Assembly: GCA_021495925.1 (NCBI GenBank)
Contig: JAKEKT010000109.1
Location: 50,282 to 114,281 of the forward strand
DNA from: Diplodia intermedia
Lineage: Eukaryota > Ascomycota > Dothideomycetes > Botryosphaeriales > Botryosphaeriaceae
Reading direction: 5' to 3'
Length of the DNA: 64,000 nucleotides
The notes beneath the pieces were generated by a model. That model searched no databases. It was given only the letters and a program-made list of their open reading frames with translations, and was not told where the DNA came from. How positions within the stretch are numbered: the first letter of the stretch is position 1; every line of letters begins with the position of its first letter. Shown one piece after another: positions 1 to 11,287 of the stretch. A program made the translations under genes and the position numbers.

Positions 1-1041
1 TCACTTCGATGTCTTTTATATGACGATTTCACCATCCTTGATCTTGAATGGCACCGCCGTCGTCTGAAAAAGGGGCAGGACGCCTCGCACGATGTGGTCT
101 GCCAACCACGAGTCAAGATTCGCCCGGGTATACAAGATGACCAGATTGGTCGAATGTCCAGTTTCAACCGCTGGCACGACGGCCCGGGAGGCGGTCCGCA
201 CGGTTCAGGAGTGACAAGACTTGAGTGGGGCCTGTTTGGTTGTGAAGAGCTCATGATAGGCTGTCACATCTGCTAAGACCAGGATGGCAAACTTGATAAA
301 TGTCCGGTTGAGTTTGCTGTTGTTTTATGCTTAATGTGATCTTCTTTGAGTCCGGGGAAGCCTGCAGAATGATGTTTCTGCATTACCAGGGCCTTGTCGC
401 TTAGGCGCCGGCGCACGAGCCGAAGGATCCGGAATGCCTACGGGGGATTGGATGTCTGTCGTCCTGTTTCTGAGTAAGGTGGGGTCCTGACGTGAGCATT
501 GATTCAGTTCATGCCAGAGCAATATGGAATGTTTGAGGAGCGATCGAGATGGAAAGGTAGTGAGCAGTCATGCCACAGCCTCGGCTTTATTTCACGGCTC
601 AATCAACCTTTAACAGCGCTGTTAGAACGTCCTTCTAAAGCATCGTCAGAATTGACAAGCGGCGCAACAGTGGCGTGGCAAGAAATGTCAAATTAGTTGC
701 AAAGACTCACAACTTCCAAGGATACTGGTATTTTTTTCAAGATCCCCGCTCTCATTCCAAATTCCACACAAATTTTCCATGCCTTATTCGCCAAACGCCT
801 CTTTCAATGCAATTGCCATCTTTCAGTCTCCTTTCGATGCTCCCACAAAACCCAATGCTGCCCAAGGCCGTCTCGAATCCATTCGTGTAAGGCGGATGTT
901 GCACCAGTCAGCACAGCCAACGGCGCCCTCTGTCGCGCAGTCGACCGAAAGCGCTGTTTCCTTCACAGTGACCATCAGCACCAGAATGACTTGAGAGCTC
1001 AGGCCGGGGTATGTTCACACTCACAGCCCGGAAATACCTGT
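1..1041. other. Intergenic region at left edge; possible 3' exon of a minus-strand gene
   Basis: I see no gene I can support here. A short minus-strand open stretch at 18-201 ends in TAA and could be the last exon of a gene lying mostly outside the window, but it matches no family I recognise and starts without ATG. The rest has only short unrelated reading frames. It also contains the 3' flank of the MFS gene that ends at 1042. Confidence 0.4.
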
Positions 1042-2704
1042 TTACCTGACTTTCAATAATGTCGCACACGCCTTCCGCGAGCGCGTCGCGTACGAGCTGA
1101 GGTCCATCCAAAGCGAGGCAGACTTGCGGCCAGTACTACTGCCGTTGCCCTCCTCAGCATCCCCGTCGGACTTCTTCCCAGCCTTGTGCATGCGCGGCAT
1201 CATTGCCCATACGGCCAGCAGGGCCGCCAGCAGGGCAACGATGACGGGCTGCAACACCTGTACACCCTTGGCCTGCGCCAACACGCCGACGGCAAACGGG
1301 AAAATGGCGGCGCCGCTCCCACCAAACGCAGCCGCAAACCCAATAGCCGAGACATGCAGATGGGCGGGCAGCAGTTTCGTCGTCGCAACCACCGCAGCCG
1401 GGAAGAGTGGACCGAGGAAGAAGCCCTCGATGGCGACGGCGACGGCCGAGACGACGAACTGCGGGACGAGCCAGAAAAGGAGCTGGAAGCCGATGGCGGC
1501 AGGCACGTAGATGGCGACAGCTAGCTTCTCGCCGATGCGCGGCGTGATGAAGCCCAACACGACACGCCCCGCCGTGATGCCGATCCAGAAGCCCGTCGCC
1601 ACCATACCCGACTCAAAGTCGCCGCCGTCGCGCTCGCGCGTCATGAAGACGACGATCCAGCCGCCCAGAGCGACCTCGACGCCGACGTAGCCGAGCAGGA
1701 AAATGGCGGCGACCCAGCTGACGCGCGAGCGCAGTGCTTCTTTGAGGAGGCGGCCGCTGCTGTTGCTGTTGCCGTCATCAGCCGTGCTGCTGCTGTTTTC
1801 GTTGCGATGATTGGTGTCCGAGGAGGAGCGGGCGGCGGCCCTCGTGGTCTTCTTGAAGTGATGGCTCGTCGCGCCCCAGAAGGCGGCCATGGAAGCCACG
1901 AGCTCGATGGCGGCAGCGCCGACCATCAGGTAGTAGAAGCCCCACCAGCCCCAGCCGGCCTTGGTCATCAGGCTGGTGGCGATCAGCGGCGACAGCACGG
2001 CACCGACGCCGTAGAGCCCGTGGAGCAAGCCTAGTAGTTCGTTGGGGTTCGCCAGCTTGCCGATCCACGCGTTCCACGCCGCGTCTTCAATGCCGTTGGC
2101 GAAGCCGGCGACCAGGAAAAATACGATGAGGGCCGGGTAGGGTGGGTGGGTTGCGATGCCTATGTATGCGACGAGGTGGCAGAGGGGACCGAGGAAAGCG
2201 ACGCCTCGTTGGCCGAAGCGATTGTGGATCCAGTTGTTGAGGAGGGCTGCGGCTGCATAGCCGCCCAGCGGGGAGAAGAAGACCAGAGAGACGACAGTGT
2301 AGTTGAGTCCATAGTAAGTCTCGAGCTGAAGGAGATGTGTTAGCAGCATTGGCTCGACACTGCCAGGAATTGAAAAGAGGTTTGTATACATATGGGATGA
2401 TAGCCTAGTTCAATGAGTTAGCAGTGCTTCCCGAGCGAAGGGTGAAGGGTGGTGAAAGACATACGCCGTACGCAGCATCATTTCCGCCCATTACCATAAA
2501 GGCCCAGAATGTGGCGAGCAGTCGGTAGGTGTTTGTCGGGTTGCTGTTCCACTTTTCCACCGCAGGCACCGCAGTATCTGGAGGCGAAGTGGAGTCTTGA
2601 GATGTGGATGCGGCATCTCTGTCTCGTGCGGACTCCGGCCTCGATGTTGCAGCTGGCAGAGGCTGCAGCTCGATGCTATCTGATTGCTGGCTCGAGGAAA
2701 CCAT
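1042..2704 (-). CDS. MFS transporter, Bsc6-like
   Basis: A major facilitator superfamily permease of about 512 residues, expected in the plasma or an internal membrane; the substrate is unknown. Three exons close in frame: 2704-2465, a 15-nt micro-exon 2404-2390, and 2325-1042. The two introns (59 and 64 nt) have GTATGT/CTAG and GTATAC/TTCAG ends. The join restores the family block NDAAYGAIIPYLETYYGLNY, which is interrupted in the genomic DNA. The N-terminal 55 residues are polar and Ser/Thr/Pro-rich, and about 12 hydrophobic segments follow, with a charged loop rich in Ser, Asn and His near the middle. The family resembles the fungal 'bypass of stop codon protein 6' group by conserved motif, from memory. 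The start is the first ATG before the conserved NTYRLLATFWAF region. Substrate assignment is not possible from sequence. Confidence 0.85.
2390..2404 (-). other. 15-nt micro-exon of the MFS gene
   Basis: Five codons (Ala-Ile-Ile-Pro-Tyr) lie between two introns, 2464-2405 and 2389-2326. Reading through instead gives a frame that lacks the conserved link between the first and second transmembrane segments, so a gene finder can easily start the protein at an ATG just downstream. Confidence 0.8.
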
Positions 2705-3054
2705 AATTGAAGGTGCGGAGAAGCTTGTGTGGGGACAGTCCGATTTATAGATGCACGGCGGATATTGTGTCATCGACCAAGGGGAGCAGGCACGGTGGGT
2801 CAATGGTCAATGGTGCCAAGGGCGCGGGCTGACTTGCGGGGTCGCTTACCCCAATCGGCAGTACTCAGCGCCGCACACACGAACAGGCCAATCCTGCCAC
2901 GCCACCTCACCGTCTTTCCGTGCCCAATGCGGAACCACAGTCCTCCGCTGAGAAATCAATGGGACGTTGACGTATGACCATTCGAAGCTACCCGCCCCGG
3001 AGAGTTTCGTAGTATGGAGGAACAGCTTTTGGGAGAAGAGAAGGGGAAAAGCCG
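2705..3054. other. Intergenic, MFS promoter side
   Basis: 350 bases between the MFS start and the stop of the CorA-like gene; both genes are on the minus strand. No element stands out. Confidence 0.5.
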
Positions 3055-6000
3055 TCACACCAAGTGCTGCGGCGACCTGAGAGGCTTCGCTCTCCGAATT
3101 CCTTGACGCTGCGTCAAAAAAGACAAAATCTGCCTTTTGCCGCCCGCATCTTGATCCGTCTTCTCCTCCACAGTCGACGAGCTGACCCTCCTCAATGGGG
3201 TAGGGGGCACGATGCGCAGACCGCGGGGATTTCGACCCTGAGCAGGTACTGTGCTCTCAGCGGCACTGCCATTCCGCTTGAGAAGACCGAGCATGGCCTT
3301 GAAGCCGAGCTCGAGCTTGCGGGCGTTGATCAGCGCGACAATGACAATGAAGAGCGTGACGGCGGCAACGGCGAGGGCACCGACAATGGGCAGCCACTGC
3401 GGCATGCCGTCGCTCATGCTGAAGATGGAGATGGCGAAGCCGAGCGGCAGGAAGAAGGCAGTGATGTAGGTGAAGAGGCGGATGTCCTCGGCGCCGCGCA
3501 GGTTGAGGTCGTCGCGCACGCGGTCCAGCCGGTCCGTCAGCGACTGCCCAAACGAGCGGATGCGGGCCCGGCACCGCTCGAGCTCCTGCACCCGCCGCCC
3601 GTTCGACACTTCCAACTTGGTCACCGCCGACCGGTACTTGCGCTCGTCGTTGCGCGTCCACCGCGGCCGTTCCGGGCCTCTGTCCTCCGCCCGCTGCTGC
3701 CAGCTCGAAATCTTCTCGAGGTTCTCGCTCAGGTCTTCTTCCAGCACCTGCAGAATCCGCTCCAGCATCGCCCATTCTTCCCGGAACGACAGGTACGCAT
3801 CGCTGTCGATCCTGAACAAGGAGATGGAGTCCGTGAGGGCGTCTGACAGCGTGTCCGAGCGCGCCTTCAAGACCGCGCCATTGTCGCCCCTGCGTACCCC
3901 GAGATCCTGCTGCACCTTCGCTTTCGCCGCTTCCAGCAGCTCGTTCGCGCTTTGCGTCATATCGCTCACCATGTGATCGAACAGGAGCAACTCGAGCACC
4001 TTGCGTTGCCGCCACAGAGGCTTGTCCCGATCCGCTTTGGGCAGCCGCTTGTCGAAAATGATATCCCGCAAGCGCGTCTCGAGATCCTCCTCGCTCAACG
4101 AGTCATCCCCTGGCCTCCGTTCCAGGAAGTGGCATGTCCAATATCTGTCGAAAAAGTCGCCGTCGAAGCGGAATCCCACAGCCGCGCGGTCGATCTTTTT
4201 GTCCTTGCCGGGGAACCCGTCGACTTCCAGGGACGACATCCTTTCATCCACTTCCACTTTACTGCGGGGCCTGTCTACGAGCTGGTAGTATGACAGGTGG
4301 AACTCAGTCTCCCATATATTCAGCACCGACGCGACATCGTCCAAGAGGTACTTCTCGGCCTTGGAATGTCTGTCGAAGAAGGACGACAAATTCGCTTTCT
4401 CGCCACTGGGTGCGGCCAAGCAACAGAGTATGGTGGATCCTTCGTCGACACGGGGCAGCCAAATAAGCTGCTTCTTCGCCGAGTCTGCGGTCCTGACTCT
4501 GTCGAGCGCTTCCCTCAACTGCGAAGTGCGCAGCATGCGGATATTACGGCCAGGCCCTTCGAGATCATGATGATGGTGACCGCGCCGATGCTGCTCCGAC
4601 TGCATCTGGTGCATGAAGCCGCATCTCGCCACATCCAACACAGTACCCCTGACGCCCTCTTCAACGAAGAATCTCCCATCACGCTTGTGGCAGCTCCGCA
4701 CAGCCTCCCACGTCTCACTACCAAGCTCACACAGCCACCGTGCCACGCTGTATCTGAACCTGTCCGCGGCGCGGACCTTGTCCCACAGATCGCTATCAGG
4801 AGAAACAGAGCGCAGGCGATCGTAGTCGTTGAAGCTCTGGTTGATCTCAAAGGACTGAAAGCGGTGCAGTTGTGGTTCGAACTCAAGAAAGGCCGGATAG
4901 TTGTACAACCACTCGTCTGCAGGCTCGATGATGCTTCGGTGGTCGAAGAGGTCGTTGAACGGCACCGTTTTCTTCATGACCAGGCCATGCCTCCTACCAC
5001 CACTAAAGGCGGCGGCGTTGTTACCGATCATATCCTCCGGTTCTGATATTGTTTCAAAAACGTACGGCTCGATGTGGGTGCTGATGATAGTCTTTTTGGC
5101 GGGTTGGCTGAACGTTTGCGTCCGGCTCTTCCCATACTCCAACAGCACGTACGGAATCTCGAAAGCGGCGTGCCAGTAAAAGTCCCAGGTGCGCTTCTCC
5201 TGGACCATATCTGGCTCTTTGGTCACCTCGTCAAGCTGGCCTGCGAAAAGCCCGCTGGGTGAGGAGCTCCGAAGCAGAACCGCCGTTGCAACATCGCACA
5301 TATTCACCGCCGACCGCTGGTTGTTGATCGCATGCCCCTTTTTGCCCATAACGATGGCCAGTGCGTATCGCAGCGGGTTGTCCCATCCAGCGTCCTGATT
5401 CTCCTCATGGTAGCGCTGGGACTCGATCGTACGCTCCCACGCTACGATCTGGGTTTGCCCTCTCGAGGTCTCCGCAGTCGCCACCTCGAAAAAGGCCGAG
5501 TTCATATCGTGGAATAAAGCTGTGTCGCGAGAGAAGAAGAGGAAGCGGCTCTCACCCGCTGAGCGCGACACAGCAAGCATTCGTTGATTCATGAAGACTG
5601 GGTTATCCGTCGTGAATCTTCGAAGGATGTGGCGTTGCGCCTCTGCAGAGGAGAAGTCTCTCGAAGGGCCCTGGACTTTCTCATCTTCCTTCTCTTTCTC
5701 AGCTCGCCGCCCTGAATCTCTTCGCGTAGTCCTCTTCCTTTTCGCCTTGACGGTCTGCGGCTTCAGTTGCATGCCCAGGCCTAGATCTTCGATACATCTC
5801 AAAGCCTTCCAAATCCAGATATGGTCGTCCAGGCGATATTCACCAGTGAAGGCGCTGGTTGGTCGAGCGAACGCGAAACACTTCCTTCGGTCCAGCTTGT
5901 CCAGCATCTCAATCCATGGGCCAGTGCAGTTGCGCACATGTTCGCGGAAAGTGTCATCCTCGAATGTCCTCGCGAACTCAGCCACCTTGATGATCTGGAA

Positions 6001-7839
6001 AGGTGTGTCCGTTAGCAGTTTTGCGCCTAACTTCGAAGAAGCAGATGAGGCCGTCGATGCCGAGATGAGCTTTCCGGTGGCCCAGTAGTGCGTTTCGAAG
6101 CAGCCACGCTCTCCCTTTTCGGACCTTTCGAATACCCATTTCAAGTGTCCTTTGCAGGTGACTCGTATACGCTCCATCACTTCAACAACGTACTTTTGTG
6201 ACTCGAAGGAAGCCCCAGGTTGACCGAGAGTAGTTTTCAGTTTCTCGTAGACTGACAGCAAGAACGAGAAGGCGTAAAAGCTCGCCGCTGTGAAGATACG
6301 ATGGCCTGAGAAATCTCCGCACGTGAGGGCGACGGCTGGACAGTCACCAAACGGCACCGCCCTGTCCTCATCATGTACCGGAATACTGCACACGGAGAGG
6401 ACGTGCTCCAAGTTTCTCCTCAAGACGAAATTTTCGTGCTCGCTCGACGAGAGTGAAAGGTGCCCGAACGGAGTTGCGCAGAAATGCTCGTCCACAGTCC
6501 ACAGGTCCGATGCAGGGACCAGAGACGACCTCCACAAGCCGTTGCTGTGCGTTGCTTTCGAAGTGATCTGCAAGCGGTAAGCCAAGGTGATCTCCACCCG
6601 GCCCGATCTGATGAAGTCCGCTTCGACTTTGTTCCTGTTGACGATCTTGTACCACTTGTTCTCCACTTCTTCGATCCGCTGCGGTACTCCGTTAACGAAG
6701 AGCGCTAGGATTAGGCCGGTGGACTCTGACGATCTTTCATGATCATCACGGCCTAGTCGCTCTACTCCTGGAAAGAGACTAGCCGTAGAGCCTTCGGCTC
6801 TCGGGGATGGAACGCTACAGTGCTCGAGCACAAGGCTGTATCCATGCGGGCCGAGTGATGTCGAATACCGCTCAGCAGCGCCCTGAACTTCAGTACCACC
6901 GCTGGGGCTGTCCGCCGCTGTGAAATCCAGCTGCCGGATCAGCACGTCCGTGTCGATCATGACGTTTGGAACCACCTCCACGTGCTCGTCCATGCTCCTT
7001 CCAGCCTTTCTCTCGAAGACATGCTGCTGGAACACCGTCCCATCACGGATGAAATATTGCACCGAAAGTGTAAAGGGAGGCTCTTCATCGCGATCGTCGT
7101 TCTCGCCTTCGTCATCGTCACAAAATGTGAACCTCGGCCAGCGATCCCGCACGAACTCCACGCGTGGCTTGCGGCCGTCGAGCGCGCGCACGACGTCCGA
7201 CTCGTCTTCCATGTACAGACCACACAGCGTGGCGGAAGGGTTGGTCGCGAGGTCCGCCAACGCCTGTGCACGCTCCTGGATCAGCGACGGCTCGGGAGTG
7301 CTTGGAAGGTCGAGGCAGAGGAAGCCGGAGCGGCCGGCATGATGGCCCAGGTAGCGGGATAGCTGGACGAGGTTTCCGTGGACATTGACGGTTGCTGTTG
7401 TGCCATTGCCGTCACCGAAAGAGGTGTAGGCGTCTGTGTGGTGCTGTTGCTGTTGCTGTTGGTGATGTCCCGAGGCGGTACTTGGGTCCGTGGCTTTGGG
7501 GATGGAAATTCTTTCTGATTTGGGATATGGGTATCTGAGTGGTTGATGCTCCGGCGGGCCTGAACTCGGACTGTTAGCTGATGGATGAAGCTAAGGCTGT
7601 GAGGGTCGTTACGCACCGAACAAGTAAGTCTTGAATTCCTCACTGCCCTCATCGGGGAGCGCATCGAATGTGGCAGCATGTACTGAGCGTCGATCTTCGC
7701 CCGATGACGTGGAGCGAAGGCGTGGGGAATGGCCGGAGCTCATAGAAAGAGATGGAGACGACATCCGCGGGGAGCTGGGGCTGCTGGTTGTGGCCCCCGG
7801 CGGGAGAGCCGCGACCATCGATATGCTTGGGAACAACAT
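3055..7839 (-). CDS. Giant CorA-like membrane protein
   Basis: Two exons, 7839-7617 and 7559-3055, join across a 57-nt intron (GTGCGT...TTCAG) to give about 1575 residues. The second exon is over 4.5 kb without a stop. The N-terminus is Ser/Pro-rich with a Gln/His run; most of the protein is a large soluble region that I do not recognise. Near the C-terminus (about 1340-1490) a charged coiled-coil-like helix leads into two hydrophobic segments (LFTYITAFFLPLGFAISIF, then WLPIVGALAVAAVTLFIVIV), the arrangement of CorA/ZntB-type Mg2+ channels. The diagnostic GMN after the first segment is absent; the loop reads SMSDGMPQW. Fungi carry large uncharacterised proteins with this CorA-like tail. Ion transport is therefore uncertain; a membrane-anchored regulatory role is equally possible. 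The last roughly 88 residues are basic and cytosolic by prediction. Confidence 0.82.
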
Positions 7840-9303
7840 GTCCGCTCTGTCCGGGTGTCACTCAACCACTTAGTGGACCACAAGCGTACGAGATGGCCTC
7901 CGTTTGGTCCCAGGTTCGACCTAGATTTCCAGGCGCCTTTTTATGGATGGTCGGAAGGCTTGGAGAAGGCTGCCCGAACTCTACGGAATATTGCGCAGAG
8001 CCGCATCCCCAATGACTTGCGGATACCCTCGGCATCTTCTAAGCCGAGAGGGCTGTCTGGTGGATCTTTTGCTGCAAGACGGGAAAGAAAGCAGTATTTC
8101 CAGGCGAAAGGTCGGCCCTGCCCCGCTCGATCAACATGTTCACCGTAAGATCGAGTCTAAAAGATTAAGCTCTAGCGCCGATCTTCTGACTCTTTATCAT
8201 AAAGAGATACAAAGCCATACCAATGGAGGTAAATGCCCACGCAAAGTTTGCCTTCGACTTGACCGGTTCCGCCGAGGCACCGGATGCTACCACTCGACGA
8301 ATGGCGGCCTCTCTTTTCTCGGGGCATGCAGGAACAGGTGTCAGCTCCGCCGGGCTATCGACGAAAGGGAAAGCTGATACCTCACAGACATGTCGTGATT
8401 CGACGAACGGGAAAGGATCTGGAACCGGTGGCCTTCAACGGCTAGCCCGAGAGCGATGACACGTCCCTCGACCACCCCACTGTTTTTTTTTCCCCACCGT
8501 TTGCGCTGGCCACCCCCCCAAAAATCTTTGTCGACATCGACACGAGTCGAGGCTTCGGAAGGAAACCAAAACTTCTGCCTTTCAAAATGCGGATCTCTCC
8601 AAGCACTGCGCCATAACGGATCGGGATGACGAACCGGTCGGATATAGATGAGTCCAGGGAAACCCCGAATGCGTCGACACAACGTCGAGACACGAACGAC
8701 CAACATCTCTGAGCCAAGTCCGTAATGTTCCTGGAAACGCAGCAGATAAGGCCCGGGCCGTCCGCTGCGGCACGGTACGATGCGAGAAGATGAGATAGCC
8801 GCACGCAACGTGGATGGGGAAAGAGAACCCGGTCCGTTTTTAAAATGGAGACGCACCCTGGCCATCTTTCAACGGCTGCCTGCAGCAGAGGCCACCGAGC
8901 ACACAAGAGATACGGGAAAGCCCGCCAGCTGGTCGGGAAAGAACTGGCGAACTTGCATCCATGAAGCGGGGTATATGCTTAGGCATCAAGCACGCCATGC
9001 ACGCTTATTCAAGGTATGTGTGATGGTCGCAGGGAGCAAATCGGTTGCCTTTGAACTCATAACTTATTCGATACATAATTTTTTTTGTCCGCTTCCGACC
9101 GGAAGGTTGCTCCGAGTTCCCGCCAAACCCTCAAGTATGTACAGAGAAATCGCCCGAGTGTGTTCGGGAGGGGGTATGTACTGAAAGAAAGCCAGAAACG
9201 AAGATTAACGGGACCAAGAGGAAAACAGTGCTTCGGCAGGCTCGAAAGAGGCAGGCCATCGACTCGACAAGGCAGCACAGCACAGCACAGCACAACGGAT
9301 CGC
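7840..9303. other. Intergenic, 1.46 kb
   Basis: Upstream of the CorA-like gene and downstream of the galactanase. Only short overlapping reading frames with no family-like composition are present. A homopolymer stretch (8478-8524, T and C runs) is the only notable simple sequence. Confidence 0.5.
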
Positions 9304-10443
9304 CTAGAGCGCACCGATGGCAGCGATGCCGGCCCTGGCCTGGCCGTTGCTGTCGACGAGCAGGTTGTCGGCGCAGCTGGAGCCGAGGGCGCCGTTGCCG
9401 ATCCAAGCGGGCTCCCAGTAGTAGAAGCCGACGCCGCCGGAGACGGCCTCGACGATGGCGCCGACGTCCTTGATCCAGGTGGCCTGGCCGGCGGCGGACT
9501 TTGGGATGTAGTCGGTGTCGGAGGGGAAGGTGTAGGCGGGGCTGGGGCAGCTGGCGGGCCAGTTGGTCTCGGCGACGACGAGCTCCTTGTCGGCGTAGGC
9601 CGCGGCGAGCTGCTCCAGCGAGTACTGGAGCGAGCCGAGGTAGGCGTCCTCGTTGTAGAAGGGGTAGTAGGAGACGCCCATCATGTCGAAGTCGGTCGTC
9701 AGAAGCGGGCCCTGGCCGAGGATCTCGCCGTACCACCACGTCTGCGTGCCGGAGTCCCAGCCGTTGTCGAGGTGGATCATGATCTTGGGCGTGGGCGACA
9801 GGTCGCTGTCCTTGATGCCCCACGCGGCCGAGTGCAGCAGCGAGGCGATGTTGTAGTAGGACGAGGTGCCGCCGAGCGGCCACAGCAGCCCGGCCCGGAT
9901 CTCGTTGCCGATGGACATGATGTCGGGCGTGATGCCCGCGCTGGCGTACGCGTTGGCCACGGACTTTGTGTACTCGTAGACCTGGTTGGTCAGGGTGCCG
10001 ATGGTGGAGTCGTCCCAGGCATCGGGCGTGGTCTGGCAGCAGGAAAGTCAGTCAGTCAGTCGGACACGCAGGTGGTGGATTGATTGCGGGCAGTATAATC
10101 GGGAACTTACCTGGTGCGAGGGGTCGGCCCAGGTGTCGGAGAGGTGGAGGTCGAGGTAGACGCCCATGCCGGCGGCGACGACGCGCTTGGACAGCTCGAG
10201 GTTGTAGTCCAGGTCGTAGTTGCCGTCGGACGGGTTGACCCAGACCCGCTGGCGCACCGAGTTGACGCCCGAGTCGGCGAGGATGTCTTCCAGCGCCGCC
10301 GTCGAGCCCGACGTGGTCTTGTAGGTCTGCCCGCCGTCCTCGAGCATCAGCAGGGACGAGATGTCGACGCCCTTGTAGGCGATGCTGTCTCCGAGCACCG
10401 CTGCGGGTGCAAGGAGCAGCGAGAAGGTGGAGAAGCTGAACAT
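9304..10443 (-). CDS. galA: Arabinogalactan endo-beta-1,4-galactanase, GH53
   Basis: A secreted enzyme that cleaves beta-1,4-galactan side chains of pectin. Two exons, 10443-10111 and 10032-9304, with a 78-nt intron (GTAAGT...GCCAG), encode 353 residues, the usual GH53 length. Residues 1-18 form a signal peptide. Family landmarks visible are YKGVDISSL at the mature N-terminus, RQRVWVNP, LDLHLSDTWADP, and the two catalytic glutamates of clan GH-A: E155 in SIGNEI (acid/base) and E266 in VVAETNWP (nucleophile). The C-terminal GFYYWEPAWIG block is also typical. A TATAATAA element lies about 65 bp upstream of the ATG. A sugar porter gene lies next upstream on the same strand, which would fit uptake of released sugars, but co-regulation is inference. 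Confidence 0.95.
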
Positions 10444-11287
10444 GCTGGGAAACGAACGAATGGATGGATTGAAGCAAAGAGCGAGGTAAGCAGAGATCAG
10501 CGCCAGTTATTATACAGCACCATGAAGCAGCACCGCCCGCGACGGGACGGCTCAGGCTGCGCGGATAGCCGACATCGCACTACGTTTGCCAAAGGGCTGT
10601 TTCAACTTTCTCCACCAATTGCCCTTCAAACCGGCCGTCATGTGGGAGTGTTTCAAGAGCGCTACAGGCCGTGGGCTGCATTACCCAAAATACCCGGCCG
10701 CGTCCGTCGGCGCACCGAGCCATATGCAGAGTAGGGCTGGGGCTTAGCATCCCCGTTCGGGCCGGGTGTCGACGCAAGCCTGCGTCTCAGGCCTCGCTTG
10801 CGCTCCCGATCGGGTAACCCCTGAGTCGGCGCCGCGCTCGCTTGCGCTCTGTTTGGACGTCCTTCGGCGAGCATTGATGCCTCGCTGACGCCTTGATCGA
10901 ACTGCCGTCTCGGCGCTCGACTTGCGCGGACATCTGCTGACCAACGGCGGATCGCATGAAGCCGGCTTATTAGTGCTGCTTCCTCCTAAGCTTTCATCTG
11001 TGCGACATATGGCGCATGGGTTGGCCTACGGCCGGGATCCGATTGGTGGCATCGCCTATACAACACACTTCTGGGATTGCTCCCAGCAACCTCGTCAACC
11101 CCATAATCCTTGCATCTTCTTCGAAAAGGCGCGCGTCGCTGAGGTCACCATCAATTTACATCTACGCAGCAAGCACGCTATCATAATTCGTGATTCGTAA
11201 GCCCAAGCCGGAGAGGCTCACCAGGGGTATCAAAGAAGGCTTCACGCCCCACCCACCTGCATCTTCCCACGCCTTCGACAAAAAAGC
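10444..11287. other. Intergenic with an odd repeated patch
   Basis: No gene supported. From about 10760 to 10930 the DNA is CpG-rich and repetitive: CTCGCTTGCGCTC occurs at 10793-10805 and again at 10837-10849, a degraded relative lies near 10915, and a short hairpin (GACGCA/TGCGTC) is at 10771-10786. This may be a fragment of a dispersed repeat. Confidence 0.4.
10507..10514 (-). promoter_or_regulatory. TATA-like element of the galactanase gene
   Basis: Reads TATAATAA on the minus strand, 64-71 bp upstream of the galactanase ATG, a usual distance in filamentous fungi. Confidence 0.5.

Noticed and set aside
18..201. Minus-strand frame at the left edge
   Set aside because: No ATG, no recognised family and no neighbouring exon in view; kept only as a possible 3' exon in the intergenic entry.
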